NCBI RefSeq assembly: GCF_000377985.1
Contig: NZ_KB899044.1
Location: 248,001-312,000 of the forward strand
Reading direction: 5' to 3'
DNA length: 64,000 bases
Source of the DNA: Sporolactobacillus vineae DSM 21990 = SL153
GTDB lineage: Bacteria; Bacillota; Bacilli; Bacillales; Sporolactobacillaceae
Part shown: positions 34,692-43,407 of the stretch, piece after piece
Position numbering within the stretch: the stretch's first letter is position 1
Layout: each line of letters starts with the position of its first letter
Made by a program: the position numbers and the translations under genes
Notes under the pieces: model-generated
Databases searched by the model: none
What the model saw: only the letters and a program-made list of their open reading frames with translations
What the model was told of the DNA's origin: nothing

Positions 34692-35459
34692 TCATCTGAC
34701 ATGCAGCGTGACACTTCCGATCCCATGATCAAAGGTTGCTTTATAATCACCCTTTTGCAATTGTTTCGGCAGACAGAATGTTCCTGTGGATACCGTTGTG
34801 CCCTTTTTGACTTTTTTACCTTCTTTTGCGAGACGGTCGACCAGCCATTTAAGCGCATGGAGCGGATTGCCAAGAACTTCTGAAGAAACGCCGGTCATCA
34901 ATTCTGTTCCATTATAAGTTACCGATGTCTTAACATTTGCCAGCTCATCAGCCGACGGTTTCGGCGCAGCATTGCCCACGACAACCCGGCCACAGACGGC
35001 GCTGTCGGAGATAACCAGTTCAAGCGGCAATTTTGGAAACCAGTTTTTGAAGCGTGAATCCGGCACTTCCATTCCTGGTGCCACATCTGTCTTCTGCAAC
35101 AAGGTATTTTCATCGTCATCTGCAGACAAATCTTCTTTCGCTACGAACTCCAGTTCGAGTTCAAGGAGCGGTTCATTCAAATCAGCCAGCTTCACTTCAG
35201 CTCCGTCATGCAACACGGATGAGGCAACAATCTGTCCGTAAAGCGGCGAATCCGAATTAAAAAGATCCTGCGTCTGCTTGCTTGTCAGGCTGATCTTATA
35301 GCCCTTGACTTCTTCCCCTTTTTTCTCGTTGAACGCGTGCTGAACCTCGTATGCCGTTTCCGGTGTCAGATCTGAATGCGCATAGTCTTCCCATTGAAGC
35401 GGACGGTTTTTTGTGTAAGCCTGATAAAGATCTCCCGACAATGTTTTTGTTTCTACCAT
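34692..35459 (-). CDS. 2-keto-4-pentenoate hydratase / FAH-fold family enzyme
   Basis: A 255-residue member of the MhpD-type hydratase/decarboxylase family (fumarylacetoacetase fold). Acidic metal-site text LLELELEFVAKEDL and the KGYKISLTSKQTQDLF loop are typical, as is VGNPLHALKWLVDRLAKEG near the end. GAGGAGGAG precedes the ATG. No meta-cleavage or other aromatic-degradation gene lies near it, so its substrate is unclear; other family members act on simple 2-oxo acids. Confidence 0.8.
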   Translation of the reverse strand: MVETKTLSGDLYQAYTKNRPLQWEDYAHSDLTPETAYEVQHAFNEKKGEEVKGYKISLTSKQTQDLFNSDSPLYGQIVASSVLHDGAEVKLADLNEPLLELELEFVAKEDLSADDDENTLLQKTDVAPGMEVPDSRFKNWFPKLPLELVISDSAVCGRVVVGNAAPKPSADELANVKTSVTYNGTELMTGVSSEVLGNPLHALKWLVDRLAKEGKKVKKGTTVSTGTFCLPKQLQKGDYKATFDHGIGSVTLHVR

Positions 35460-35645
35460 GAGTAAACTCCTCCTCTGTTTTCATCCCTTTTTTTCTATGG
35501 GGATTAGCTACCATTTTAATCGGAACTGAGCTGCTGTCAACCACCTTTGGTCTGTTCAAATATTCGGAAAAGCGATATTCTATAGTTATCTGTCGATTTT
35601 GGCCGCAATAGCGAATCAATGACGTTTGCAACGGGGGATTTGCTC

Positions 35646-36506
35646 GTGTATAAGAGAAATTTTTTATGGTTTGGCGTGATTCTGATCATCCTGCTGGTAT
35701 CCTTATATTTTGCCAACGGGATGCTGAAGGGATTAACGAAACTGCATACGACCGATGTTGTCGCCCGGCAGCAAGCCGGCTATCAGGAAAAGGCAAAGGC
35801 AGGGCAAAATCAGGCGCAGCAAAAAGTGCCGGTCGTCTTTATTCACGGCTGGAAAGGCAGCGAGAAAACATTTGGACCGATGATTCGCCGGCTGCAAAAG
35901 AAGACTTCCGGTTTGTCTGACCCACAGATCATTCGTATCGATGCAAAAAATAAGATTACAGTTTCAGGAAAGCCGACGCCGGGACGCGCACCTCTTTTCC
36001 AGATCGTCTTCAGTGACAGTGAGGGAACGATTCAGCAGCAGATCCGCTGGTTGAACGCTGCCTTTCACTATCTGAAAAAAAATGAGCACATCACCCGGAT
36101 GAATGTCGTTTCTCATTCGCTGGGCGGAGTGGCATTTACCTCCTGGCTGGAACAAAAAGGCACTTCCGGAAATGATCCGGAAACCGTCAGCTTCATTCCA
36201 ATTGCTGCCCCATTCGACGGGGCGATCGGACAAGTAAAAGAAATCCGTACGCTCTACCCGAATCGCAGCCGTATCCCGGCCGGAATGAAAGTACTGGCGA
36301 TTGCCGGAGTCGTAAAGAATAAGGAGCAAGGCGACGGACAGGTTTCGCTGCAGAGTGCGCTAGCCGGCAAAAACTTGTTTCGTGCAAAAAATTACCATGA
36401 AAAGGTGATCTATGGAACCCTGGCGTCACACAGCAAGCTGCATGAAAATGCAAAGGTGGACCAGTTTGTTGCTGATTTTCTCTGGAAGGGCAGGATCTCG
36501 AAGTGA
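35646..36506 (+). CDS. DUF915-type alpha/beta hydrolase, membrane-anchored or secreted
   Basis: A 286-residue hydrolase starting at GTG with ACGGGGG 8 nt before. An N-terminal hydrophobic segment (FLWFGVILIILLVSLYFANG) is a signal anchor, so the enzyme faces outward. VVFIHGWKGSEKTFGPM is the oxyanion side and VVSHSLGGVA holds the nucleophile Ser. Family members are esterase-like; the substrate is unknown. Its stop overlaps the start of the next gene (GTGA), so it is co-expressed with the FetAB-type exporter. Confidence 0.85.
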   Translation: MYKRNFLWFGVILIILLVSLYFANGMLKGLTKLHTTDVVARQQAGYQEKAKAGQNQAQQKVPVVFIHGWKGSEKTFGPMIRRLQKKTSGLSDPQIIRIDAKNKITVSGKPTPGRAPLFQIVFSDSEGTIQQQIRWLNAAFHYLKKNEHITRMNVVSHSLGGVAFTSWLEQKGTSGNDPETVSFIPIAAPFDGAIGQVKEIRTLYPNRSRIPAGMKVLAIAGVVKNKEQGDGQVSLQSALAGKNLFRAKNYHEKVIYGTLASHSKLHENAKVDQFVADFLWKGRISK

Positions 36507-37177
36507 CAGATATGCCGGATAAAGTAAAGTTTCATCTAAAAAATGTCACATATAAGAATGTATTGTCGATTGAACAACTGGATATCCCTGCGCAGCGACT
36601 GACGTGCATCATCGGAGAAAGCGGCAGCGGAAAAACCACTCTTCTGAGGCTGCTCAATCATCTGACCAGCCCGGATTCGGGACTGATCGAACTGGATGGA
36701 AGAAATCTCCTCGACTGGGATCCTGTCCAGATCCGCCGAAACGTCGTGATGCTTTCGCAGGCACCCGTCATGTTTCAGGGAACGGTCAGAGACAATCTCC
36801 TGATCGGCCTGCGTTTCTCTGACAAGCCTGCCGTGCCTGATGAGACATTGACGCAGCTCCTTGAGACACTTCACTTACATCTTTCGCTTAATGAAGACAG
36901 CGCTTCTCTGTCCGGCGGTGAACGTCAGCGAGTCGGTCTGGCCAGAATTCTTCTTCTCGATCCGTCTGTTTTGCTGCTGGACGAACCTTCTTCAGCGCTT
37001 GATGAGGAGACGGCCAGACGGGTCATGATCCAATTGACGGACTACTGTCATAAGAGGGCCAAAACAATCGTCATGGTGACCCACTCTTCAGATCTCGTGG
37101 AAAATTTTGCGGAAAATATTATCCGGATCGAAAAAGGCCGTCTGGCGGAGGAGGCTGAATCAGATGCACGGCAGTGA
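36503..37177 (+). CDS. fetA: ABC exporter ATPase (FetA type)
   Basis: A 224-residue ATPase with Walker A GESGSGKTT, a Q-loop VVMLSQAPVMFQGTVRDNL, signature LSGGERQRVGLARI, Walker B VLLLDEPSS and the switch His in MVTHSSD. Paired with a UPF0014 (FetB) permease; in E. coli FetAB exports iron and gives resistance to oxidative stress. GTG 36503 overlaps the upstream stop; ATG 36512 is an alternative. Confidence 0.85.
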   Translation: MTDMPDKVKFHLKNVTYKNVLSIEQLDIPAQRLTCIIGESGSGKTTLLRLLNHLTSPDSGLIELDGRNLLDWDPVQIRRNVVMLSQAPVMFQGTVRDNLLIGLRFSDKPAVPDETLTQLLETLHLHLSLNEDSASLSGGERQRVGLARILLLDPSVLLLDEPSSALDEETARRVMIQLTDYCHKRAKTIVMVTHSSDLVENFAENIIRIEKGRLAEEAESDARQ

Positions 37178-37970
37178 CCTGACTTTATGGCAGCTTGCCT
37201 CAGCATATATTTTTATTCTTATATTATTAGTGATCGTTAAAATCAAGGGCATACACCGCGAGCGCGAGATTCTTATTTCTTCAGTCCGGATGACCGTCCA
37301 GCTGATGATCGTCGGCTATATTCTGGCGTATATTTTCGGGCACGCAAACCCGCTGGCCACCGTGCTGATCCTGCTGCTTATGCTGCTCTTCGCCATTTAT
37401 AACATTTTCCAGCGTGCCAAACTGCCGCTGAACAGAGTGCTCAAGAAACGTATCGCCCTGGCCATGTGTATCGGTGTTGCAGCGACACTCAGCTATTTTG
37501 TCCTTGTGACGCTCAGCGTGTCTCCCTGGTACAATCCGAGATATGTGATCCCGATTGCCGGGATGATCATCGGAAATACAATGACCGGTGTCTCTCTGGG
37601 TGTCAATACACTGCTCGAAGGCATGCGCTCAAAGCGGAATCTGGTTGAGACAGCACTGATGCTCGGCGGAACACCGGCAGACGCATCACGGCCGATCCTC
37701 AATCAGGCTTTTGATAGTGCGATGCTGCCGACGATTAATTCGATGGTCGGTATGGGGATTGTTTTTCTTCCCGGCATGATGACCGGTCAGATTATCGGCG
37801 GTGCATCGCCGCTGCAGGCGATCCGTTATCAGATTGCCGTGATGCTGGGGATTGTCGGCGGCGCATCACTGACCGTTCTGTTGTTTGTGGAGATCGGTTA
37901 TAAGGCTTTTTTCAACAACCGGAGCCAGCTCCGGGAACCTTTTAACGAACACGAAAAAGCAAAAAGATAA
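37164..37970 (+). CDS. fetB: ABC exporter permease (FetB, UPF0014)
   Basis: A 268-residue membrane protein with about seven helices. ATG 37164 has GGAGGAGG 9 nt upstream and overlaps fetA by 14 bp. Family text: VRMTVQLMIVGYIL, IPIAGMIIGNTMTGVSLGVNTL, ALMLGGTPADASRP and SMVGMGIVFLPGMMTGQIIGGASPLQAIRYQI. Substrate assignment (iron) rests on the family alone. Confidence 0.88.
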   Translation: MHGSDLTLWQLASAYIFILILLVIVKIKGIHREREILISSVRMTVQLMIVGYILAYIFGHANPLATVLILLLMLLFAIYNIFQRAKLPLNRVLKKRIALAMCIGVAATLSYFVLVTLSVSPWYNPRYVIPIAGMIIGNTMTGVSLGVNTLLEGMRSKRNLVETALMLGGTPADASRPILNQAFDSAMLPTINSMVGMGIVFLPGMMTGQIIGGASPLQAIRYQIAVMLGIVGGASLTVLLFVEIGYKAFFNNRSQLREPFNEHEKAKR

Positions 37971-38063
37971 GAGACGGATTCTATAGATTTTAGCTCTCCA
38001 ATACTTAGCTGTTGTTTTCACCCGCAGACGCTCGCTTTCCGTGGGAAAACAGTCTGGATTTAT

Positions 38064-38101
38064 AAAAAGGCGGATCGAAAATTTTTCCGGTCCGCCTTTT
38101 T
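38064..38101. terminator. Bidirectional terminator between fetB and queT
   Basis: An 11-bp stem AAAAAGGCGGA/TCCGCCTTTTT with a 16-nt loop between convergent genes. Confidence 0.9.
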
Positions 38102-38113
38102 AATCACGATTAA

Positions 38114-38605
38114 TTAAATTAATTTTGCAAGATTAATCCGTTTGTTTACGGCGTAGAAAATCAGAGCGCCGATAACCAGCACGATAAATTCACCGGCCGC
38201 AATGGTCAGCCAGTTTACCATAAACGGCACTTTGCCGGCGATCCCTGCAAGTTGCAGTTCCAACGCGATGATCCACATCATGAACGTGAACGATGCCACG
38301 TTGATCACCATTCGCCATTTGATGCTCTTCACTAATTTTGTACAAATAATTGTGATCAGCAGCGAAAGAATGGACTGGCCGGTACCGAAGACAAGGTCAA
38401 AGGCCATCAGCGGTGAAAACAGGTTGGCAATGAAAACACCACAGACAATACCGAAAAAATATTTCTTGTTGAACACAACAAGATGATTCAGCATTTCCGA
38501 AATCCGGAACTGCAGGGCATAAAATGCGATCGGCTGCACGATCAGCGTGAGTACCACATAAATTGCAGCAACAATAGCGTTAGCCGCAATCAGTTTGAGT
38601 TTCAT
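38114..38605 (-). CDS. queT: Queuosine precursor transporter QueT
   Basis: A 163-residue integral membrane S-component-like protein for uptake of queuosine precursors (preQ0/preQ1). Five to six helices; RISEMLNHLVVF and IVCGVFIANLFSP are typical of the family. ATG 38605 follows AAGGAGGAG, which is the switching element of the preQ1-I riboswitch just upstream, so translation should fall when preQ1 is plentiful. Confidence 0.92.
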   Translation of the reverse strand: MKLKLIAANAIVAAIYVVLTLIVQPIAFYALQFRISEMLNHLVVFNKKYFFGIVCGVFIANLFSPLMAFDLVFGTGQSILSLLITIICTKLVKSIKWRMVINVASFTFMMWIIALELQLAGIAGKVPFMVNWLTIAAGEFIVLVIGALIFYAVNKRINLAKLI

Positions 38606-38613
38606 ATGAAAAC

Positions 38614-38660
38614 TCCTCCTTAGTTTTTTGATAGACGTGGGATGGTTTCGAACCACGTAA
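38614..38660 (-). promoter_or_regulatory. preQ1-I riboswitch
   Basis: Minus strand: stem ACGTGG/CCACGT around loop TTCGAAACCATC, a linker, then the A-rich tail CAAAAAACTAA that folds back as the pseudoknot and runs straight into AAGGAGGAG. The A-rich tail equals that of the B. subtilis queC aptamer. Overlap with the ribosome binding site implies translational control. Confidence 0.88.
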
Positions 38661-38705
38661 GCATCAGGTTCAAACTATTTTATTCTAAACCAGCCATCAA
38701 AAATG

Positions 38706-38756
38706 TCAACAGCAAACAGCCCGGTTCACGAATGGAACCGGGCTGTTTGCTGTTGA
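38706..38756 (-). terminator. Very long terminator hairpin of the YugP-like gene
   Basis: A perfect 22-bp stem (38706-38727 with 38735-38756), 7-nt loop, then ATTTTTG on the minus strand. Confidence 0.92.
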
Positions 38757-38786
38757 TCGAATCTTATTCCTTATTTTTCAGGCTTT

Positions 38787-39470
38787 TCAATTATCCCGGT
38801 TGTTCGACAGGAAGATCATCAGAATGAACCGGACCAATTCCATTGCCGAGACCAGTGCAGCAGCGACATACGTCATTGCTGCAGCGGACAGCACCTTTCG
38901 TGCCCCTTTTCGTTCATCTTCCTGAATAATGCCCAGGCTGACGACCTGCTTCAATGCACGCCCTGAGGCGTCAAACTCAACCGGGAGCGTCACGAGCTGG
39001 AAGAGCACCGCTGCTGCAAAGAACGCGACACCCAGTACGGCAAGATTCATCATACCCAAGAGAAATCCTGCAAGAATCAGGAAGTAGGACAGATTAGACC
39101 CAAGATTGGCGACCGGAACAAGCGCACTTCTGACACGCATAAACGTGTAATTGTTTGCATCCTGAATCGCATGACCTACCTCGTGAGCGGCAACAGCTGT
39201 CCCCGAAATCGAGGCACCATTGTAAATGTCTGTCGACAGATTTACTGATTTGTCACGGGGATCATAATGGTCAGTCAGTGTGCCCTGAACTTCCCGGACG
39301 GACACATCATACAGGCCGTTATCATCGAGAATCTTCCGTGCCGTCTGTGCACCGGTAAGGCCTGTCGAATTTCTGACTTCGGCATACTTAGCGTATGTCG
39401 ATTTCACCCGCATCTGTGCCCATAAGGGAATCAGCATCAGCACGGCCATGTAAATCAAAAACTGAAACAT
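38787..39470 (-). CDS. yugP: Membrane zinc metallopeptidase (YugP family)
   Basis: A 227-residue neutral zinc metallopeptidase, with an N-terminal helix, the catalytic HEVGH (residues 96-100), and three hydrophobic segments after it. The text VNLSTDIYNGASISGTAVAAHEVGHAIQ is the family core. GGAGG precedes the ATG. Substrates are not known. Single-gene unit with a strong terminator. Confidence 0.92.
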   Translation of the reverse strand: MFQFLIYMAVLMLIPLWAQMRVKSTYAKYAEVRNSTGLTGAQTARKILDDNGLYDVSVREVQGTLTDHYDPRDKSVNLSTDIYNGASISGTAVAAHEVGHAIQDANNYTFMRVRSALVPVANLGSNLSYFLILAGFLLGMMNLAVLGVAFFAAAVLFQLVTLPVEFDASGRALKQVVSLGIIQEDERKGARKVLSAAAMTYVAAALVSAMELVRFILMIFLSNNRDN

Positions 39471-39508
39471 GCATTCATTCCTCCATATGTGTGCGTTCTC
39501 AATTGTTC

Positions 39509-39546
39509 AGCCGAGTACCGGAAAATTTCCCGGACTCAGCTTTTTT
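39509..39546 (+). terminator. Plus-oriented terminator with no gene before it
   Basis: A 12-13-bp stem (AGCCGAGTACCGG against CCGGACTCAGCT, one bulge) followed by TTTTTT on the plus strand. The genes on both sides run leftward, so nothing annotated ends here. Confidence 0.5.
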
Positions 39547-39613
39547 CTCTAAACTAATTATACAAATTTTAAAGCAATTGTACCGTTTGTGTCAAAATAT
39601 TTTCACAAGTTAA

Positions 39614-40393
39614 TTATCGGTACGTCATTCTCGGCCAATGAGAACCGCCCCTGCTGAATCGCCTCCAGGAGACAAAAGCTAATGAAAGGATCAGAACAAC
39701 ACCGATCACAAAAGCGATGAATGGAACACGGTTCCCCTGAATGGCCATCGTCTGCAGATGAAACAACTGGCGGAATTCGGCCCGTAATTTGCTGAGGTCA
39801 GCAAGACTTTCCCGATTGGTCAGCCCATCTTTGCCGAGACCGGACACCAGCCGGTCAACCCGGTTCAGCAGATCGTCGGAACCGCTGATGACCAGCGCGG
39901 GGTAAAGAATGGCATATTGATTGAGAAATTGATTTCGCTGATCGTAAAAAGCCGCCCTGTCATGTTTTCGCATCGCGGATTCCATCGCCCCGATCGTCGA
40001 CAGAACCGGATCCCGCATCTGCGTCCACAATGGATCATGATTCCCGGCCGACAGTGCGTCAAGGCTCAGCCGCAGCGAAAGCGCCCGCGCCGGTCTTTCT
40101 CCCGCTGATGTGCTGCCGGTCAGAACGGAACCCAGCTGATCGAGCTGAATTTCTATTGTCCGCTGATCGGTTTCGGAATACATGGATTTTATGGCCGACC
40201 ACGATGCTTCCAGATTTTTCAATACAGCTTTCGCCGCCTGAATTTGATTTGCGTCGGTATATTGTACGATCTGGTCGGCCTGATCCGATAATGCAGCCGA
40301 TGTATTTTTCCCTGCGCCTTCAGCGAAGCTGCCGAACGAAAAAAAGATATAAAAAATCACCAGCATGCCGGCAATGACTTTCCCTGACTTCAT
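39614..40393 (-). CDS. ypjB: Sporulation protein YpjB
   Basis: A 259-residue protein of the SpoYpjB family. ATG 40393 has GAGGGG 7 nt upstream; a signal peptide (about residues 1-26), a helical outside domain and a C-terminal membrane helix (IAFVIGVVLILSLAFVSW) followed by a basic tail give a type I topology. A sigma-E-like promoter lies 40 nt upstream, which agrees with mother-cell expression. Molecular role unknown. Confidence 0.88.
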   Translation of the reverse strand: MKSGKVIAGMLVIFYIFFSFGSFAEGAGKNTSAALSDQADQIVQYTDANQIQAAKAVLKNLEASWSAIKSMYSETDQRTIEIQLDQLGSVLTGSTSAGERPARALSLRLSLDALSAGNHDPLWTQMRDPVLSTIGAMESAMRKHDRAAFYDQRNQFLNQYAILYPALVISGSDDLLNRVDRLVSGLGKDGLTNRESLADLSKLRAEFRQLFHLQTMAIQGNRVPFIAFVIGVVLILSLAFVSWRRFSRGGSHWPRMTYR

Positions 40394-40433
40394 GGCTTGC
40401 CCCCTCATGACCAAGATCTGCTTGTCCCCATAC

Positions 40434-40461
40434 ATGATATGCCGAAAATCCGCAAATATGA
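40434..40461 (-). promoter_or_regulatory. Sigma-E-like promoter of ypjB
   Basis: Minus strand TCATATT (40455-40461, full match to the -35 KMATATT), a 13-bp spacer, then CATATCAT (40434-40441) against CATACANT. The same arrangement stands before spoIVA. Confidence 0.55.
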
Positions 40462-40556
40462 GTCATACGAGGGCGGACTGCGAGAGTGGGTCGGCCGTCA
40501 ATACGCAGCATGATGATGATATCGTTTACATTTTCAACAGTCAACTTTCTGGAAAA

Positions 40557-41096
40557 TTATCGCTTCAACGCTTTGAGCTCCTCCGACAGCTGAATAAAAG
40601 CTGCTTTATCACCCTTGTCCAGGGCAAGATTGATTCTGTTTTTCAGTCGTTCTTCCGCATAAGCGCGCTCTGCTGCTCCGGTTGCTTCCTCAGCCGCCGC
40701 GCCAAACGTGTCGTGAATTGTTTTTTCATGGTCCGGCCGGTCTTCAAGTACGGTATAGTACTCCGCGTGTCCTTCCACACCATGAAGCTTGAGAGAAATA
40801 TAAACCGCATCCGTCTGGTCAAGACGCAAATCATGAAATGCTTTTTCCGGATCATTGGTCATCACGGAATCCTTAATGTATCTGAAACGTTCGATCCGGT
40901 CTTCTGCAGCATGAATATCGATGGCCCGTCTGCACCCTTCAACAGATTCAACAAAGTGAACAATGCCTAGAATTATATCGTCACCCATCAGATAGTTAAA
41001 CAGCCAGATGATCTCTCTGTTCCTGAGCAGTCGTTGTTCCAGAAACCATTTGATAAACGCTTTCTTCTGAACCGCCGGTACGATTTGTTCCATCAT
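40557..41096 (-). CDS. ypiB: UPF0302 family protein YpiB
   Basis: A 179-residue soluble protein. N-terminal KKAFIKWFLEQRLLRNREIIWLFNYLMGDDIILGIVHFVE is the UPF0302 signature; the last third (from about residue 135) is a helical domain with IDEAL-like text (RINLALDKGDKAAFIQLSEEL). GGGGGGG precedes an ATGATG start. Function is unknown; the ypiA-ypiB pair is conserved in Bacillales. Confidence 0.9.
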   Translation of the reverse strand: MMEQIVPAVQKKAFIKWFLEQRLLRNREIIWLFNYLMGDDIILGIVHFVESVEGCRRAIDIHAAEDRIERFRYIKDSVMTNDPEKAFHDLRLDQTDAVYISLKLHGVEGHAEYYTVLEDRPDHEKTIHDTFGAAAEEATGAAERAYAEERLKNRINLALDKGDKAAFIQLSEELKALKR

Positions 41097-41150
41097 CCGT
41101 TCCCCCCCCGGAAAAGCAAATAAATAAGGTTCTCTTAAATATATTCCATC

Positions 41151-42407
41151 TTACATTGAATCATCCTGCTTTAATCGTTCTACAAAAGCCGTCAGATCCT
41201 GATCTTCCGGATGAAGCCGGGCTGCTTTTTCCAGATTAGCCAGACCTTCCGCGCTTTTTCCTGTATCACGCAGATATTCTCCGAATTCCTGAAGAAATTC
41301 GGCATTGTTTGCGAATGCAGGGGCACAGCTTCTGTAGTACTTTTCAGCTTCTTTTAATCGGTCAGTGCGATTCAGTGCCGTCGCCTTGAACCATATCAGC
41401 ATCGGATCGGTCATTTCCTGACTGCCGGTCAGTTCAAGAATCGTGTCGTAATCTTCATCCTGTGCTTTTAATTCAACCATCCGGGTCAGTGCTTCAACGT
41501 TTTCCGGCTCAAGCGCGTGCCATTTCTGATAGTAACCGTAAGCCTTGTCCGGATGATGCAGCTTAACAGCCAGATCACCTGCCTCCTCAAACATCCGGGC
41601 GTTAAAATCATCCTGCTTCAGACCCTCCTCGACGGTCTCGAGTGCCTGTTTCGGATCGCCTTCATGCTCATAAGCATGGGCAAGTACAGGATAAAGCGTA
41701 CTGTAGCCCGGATCCATGTCCTTCAATTCATTTAATGCTTTGATGACCGTCTTGTTCTGGTCAATCCGTGACGCGGTCACCGCATAGTCAAAAAGCCCGT
41801 CGAGTGTCTTTTCCTTTTTCAGGCCCTTTCGGTAATATTTGAGCGATTGTTCAAACTCGCCCGAGAGGCTCAGAGCTTTAGCCAGCTTCAGTGCGACGTT
41901 CTGTCCTTCCAATTGGTTATTATCGACAACTTTTCTAAGAAACTTGACCGCTTTTATTTCTTCACCGGTATCCAAGTAAAATTCGCCGAGTGCCAGCTGC
42001 ACGACGGGTTCACCGGGCGCCGCTTTCAGTGCGCCGAGCAATTTATTTTCAGCAACCTCATCAAGCCCCTCGAGGCGGTAAAGATCGGCAAGCATGACCT
42101 GAGCACTGAGATAATTCTCATCAAGGTACGGGATTCGTGATAAATAGTCGATCGCCCGGTTCTCCTGTTTATTGTCAATCAGTAAATCTGAAATCTGAAG
42201 CAACAGTCCGCTGTCGCCGGGATAACGCCTCAGCAAGCTTTCATAAACGCGCTGAGCTTCGTCAAGGAATCCATATTCCTGATACAGAGACGCAGCACCG
42301 TAGAGCAGGTCGTCATCTGCGTGACCGACCAGCTCTTTGAGCATGGCCAGTCCGTCCTCTGTCTGTCCGTTTTCGAGCAGCGCATTTGCTGTTTCCAAAT
42401 CGTTCAT
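41151..42407 (-). CDS. ypiA: Tetratricopeptide-repeat protein YpiA
   Basis: A 418-residue protein made of about eleven TPR-like helical pairs with no signal peptide, so a cytosolic protein-binding scaffold. ATG 42407 (MNDLETANALLENGQ) follows GGTGGAGG. Upstream neighbour of ypiB, 54 bp apart. Partner unknown. Confidence 0.9.
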   Translation of the reverse strand: MNDLETANALLENGQTEDGLAMLKELVGHADDDLLYGAASLYQEYGFLDEAQRVYESLLRRYPGDSGLLLQISDLLIDNKQENRAIDYLSRIPYLDENYLSAQVMLADLYRLEGLDEVAENKLLGALKAAPGEPVVQLALGEFYLDTGEEIKAVKFLRKVVDNNQLEGQNVALKLAKALSLSGEFEQSLKYYRKGLKKEKTLDGLFDYAVTASRIDQNKTVIKALNELKDMDPGYSTLYPVLAHAYEHEGDPKQALETVEEGLKQDDFNARMFEEAGDLAVKLHHPDKAYGYYQKWHALEPENVEALTRMVELKAQDEDYDTILELTGSQEMTDPMLIWFKATALNRTDRLKEAEKYYRSCAPAFANNAEFLQEFGEYLRDTGKSAEGLANLEKAARLHPEDQDLTAFVERLKQDDSM

Positions 42408-42493
42408 GAAATAACCTCCACCTGTTTCCGGTCCGAATACTATCTTTATCTTAATCAACATGGGGATTAACTTCAATGAATCAAACCCAACAA

Positions 42494-42522
42494 GGCTCCG
42501 GAGGTACTGTCCCTCCGGAGCC
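42494..42522 (-). terminator. Hairpin behind the trp operon
   Basis: A perfect 11-bp GC-rich stem GGCTCCGGAGG/CCTCCGGAGCC with a 7-nt loop downstream of trpA; the following tract (TTGTTGG) is only partly T-rich. Confidence 0.7.
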
Positions 42523-42585
42523 GTGAACCTGGTCCCTTTTCCCGCATCTGCGGACCTTATGTAAGACGGAATGATGCGGCACGCT

Positions 42586-43407
42586 TCACCTGTTTCCTAC
42601 TGCCTGCCCCAGGAGCCTTTCTTCAAGAATCCGTTTGATCTGTGCCGCTGCTTCAGAACATGTCCGGCGGTCCGACAGGCGTTCCGCTCGTTCACCGATC
42701 AGCGACACGATCGCGCTGCCGACAATGAAGCCATCCGCATGGCTTCTGAGTGCGTCAACCTGCGCGCTTGTGGAAATGCCGAATCCGACAGCCGTCGGAA
42801 GATCTGTAACGGTACGGACCCGATCGAGAAAGGGGAACACGGACGGATGAAACTGCTTCCGGACTCCAGTCACGCCCAGTGAAGACACACAGTACAGGAA
42901 GCCCTGTGCCGATCCGGCGATCGCCTTGAGCCGCTTATCTGAGGTGGTCGGAGCAACAAGGGAGATCAGGCAAATGTGATGCATGCTGCACGCCTGTGCC
43001 AGCTCCCGGCTTTCTTCAAACGGAAGATCGGGAACCAGCAACCCGTCAACCTGATTTTCTTGGGCCAGCTGAAAAAAAGTCTTGCTGCCCAATTGAATCA
43101 ACGGATTGATATAGGTAAAGACGATCAAGGGAATCGTGACGCCGTGTTCCCGGATTCGGCCGCAGAGCCGGAGCGCCCCTGCCAGCGTCATTCCGTGCTT
43201 CAGCGCGCGCTGGGATGCTTTCTGGATCACCGGACCGTCTGCGAGTGGGTCAGAATAAGGAATACCCAGTTCAAGTGCACTCGCACCGGCAGACTGGAGC
43301 ATCGCTGCCAGTTCTATCGTTGCGTCTTCCGTCGGGTCGCCGGCGGTGATAAACGGGATGAACAGCATCCCTCTTTTTTTATTGACAAACTCGTCCATCC
43401 GGCTCAT
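42586..43407 (-). CDS. trpA: Tryptophan synthase alpha chain
   Basis: Cleaves indole-3-glycerol phosphate to indole and GAP; 273 residues. Catalytic Glu in [16 protein letters not shown] with the paired Asp, and [19 protein letters not shown] and the phosphate loop [10 protein letters not shown] are present. The ATGA overlap with trpB couples translation. Confidence 0.96.
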   Translation of the reverse strand: MSRMDEFVNKKRGMLFIPFITAGDPTEDATIELAAMLQSAGASALELGIPYSDPLADGPVIQKASQRALKHGMTLAGALRLCGRIREHGVTIPLIVFTYINPLIQLGSKTFFQLAQENQVDGLLVPDLPFEESRELAQACSMHHICLISLVAPTTSDKRLKAIAGSAQGFLYCVSSLGVTGVRKQFHPSVFPFLDRVRTVTDLPTAVGFGISTSAQVDALRSHADGFIVGSAIVSLIGERAERLSDRRTCSEAAAQIKRILEERLLGQAVGNR

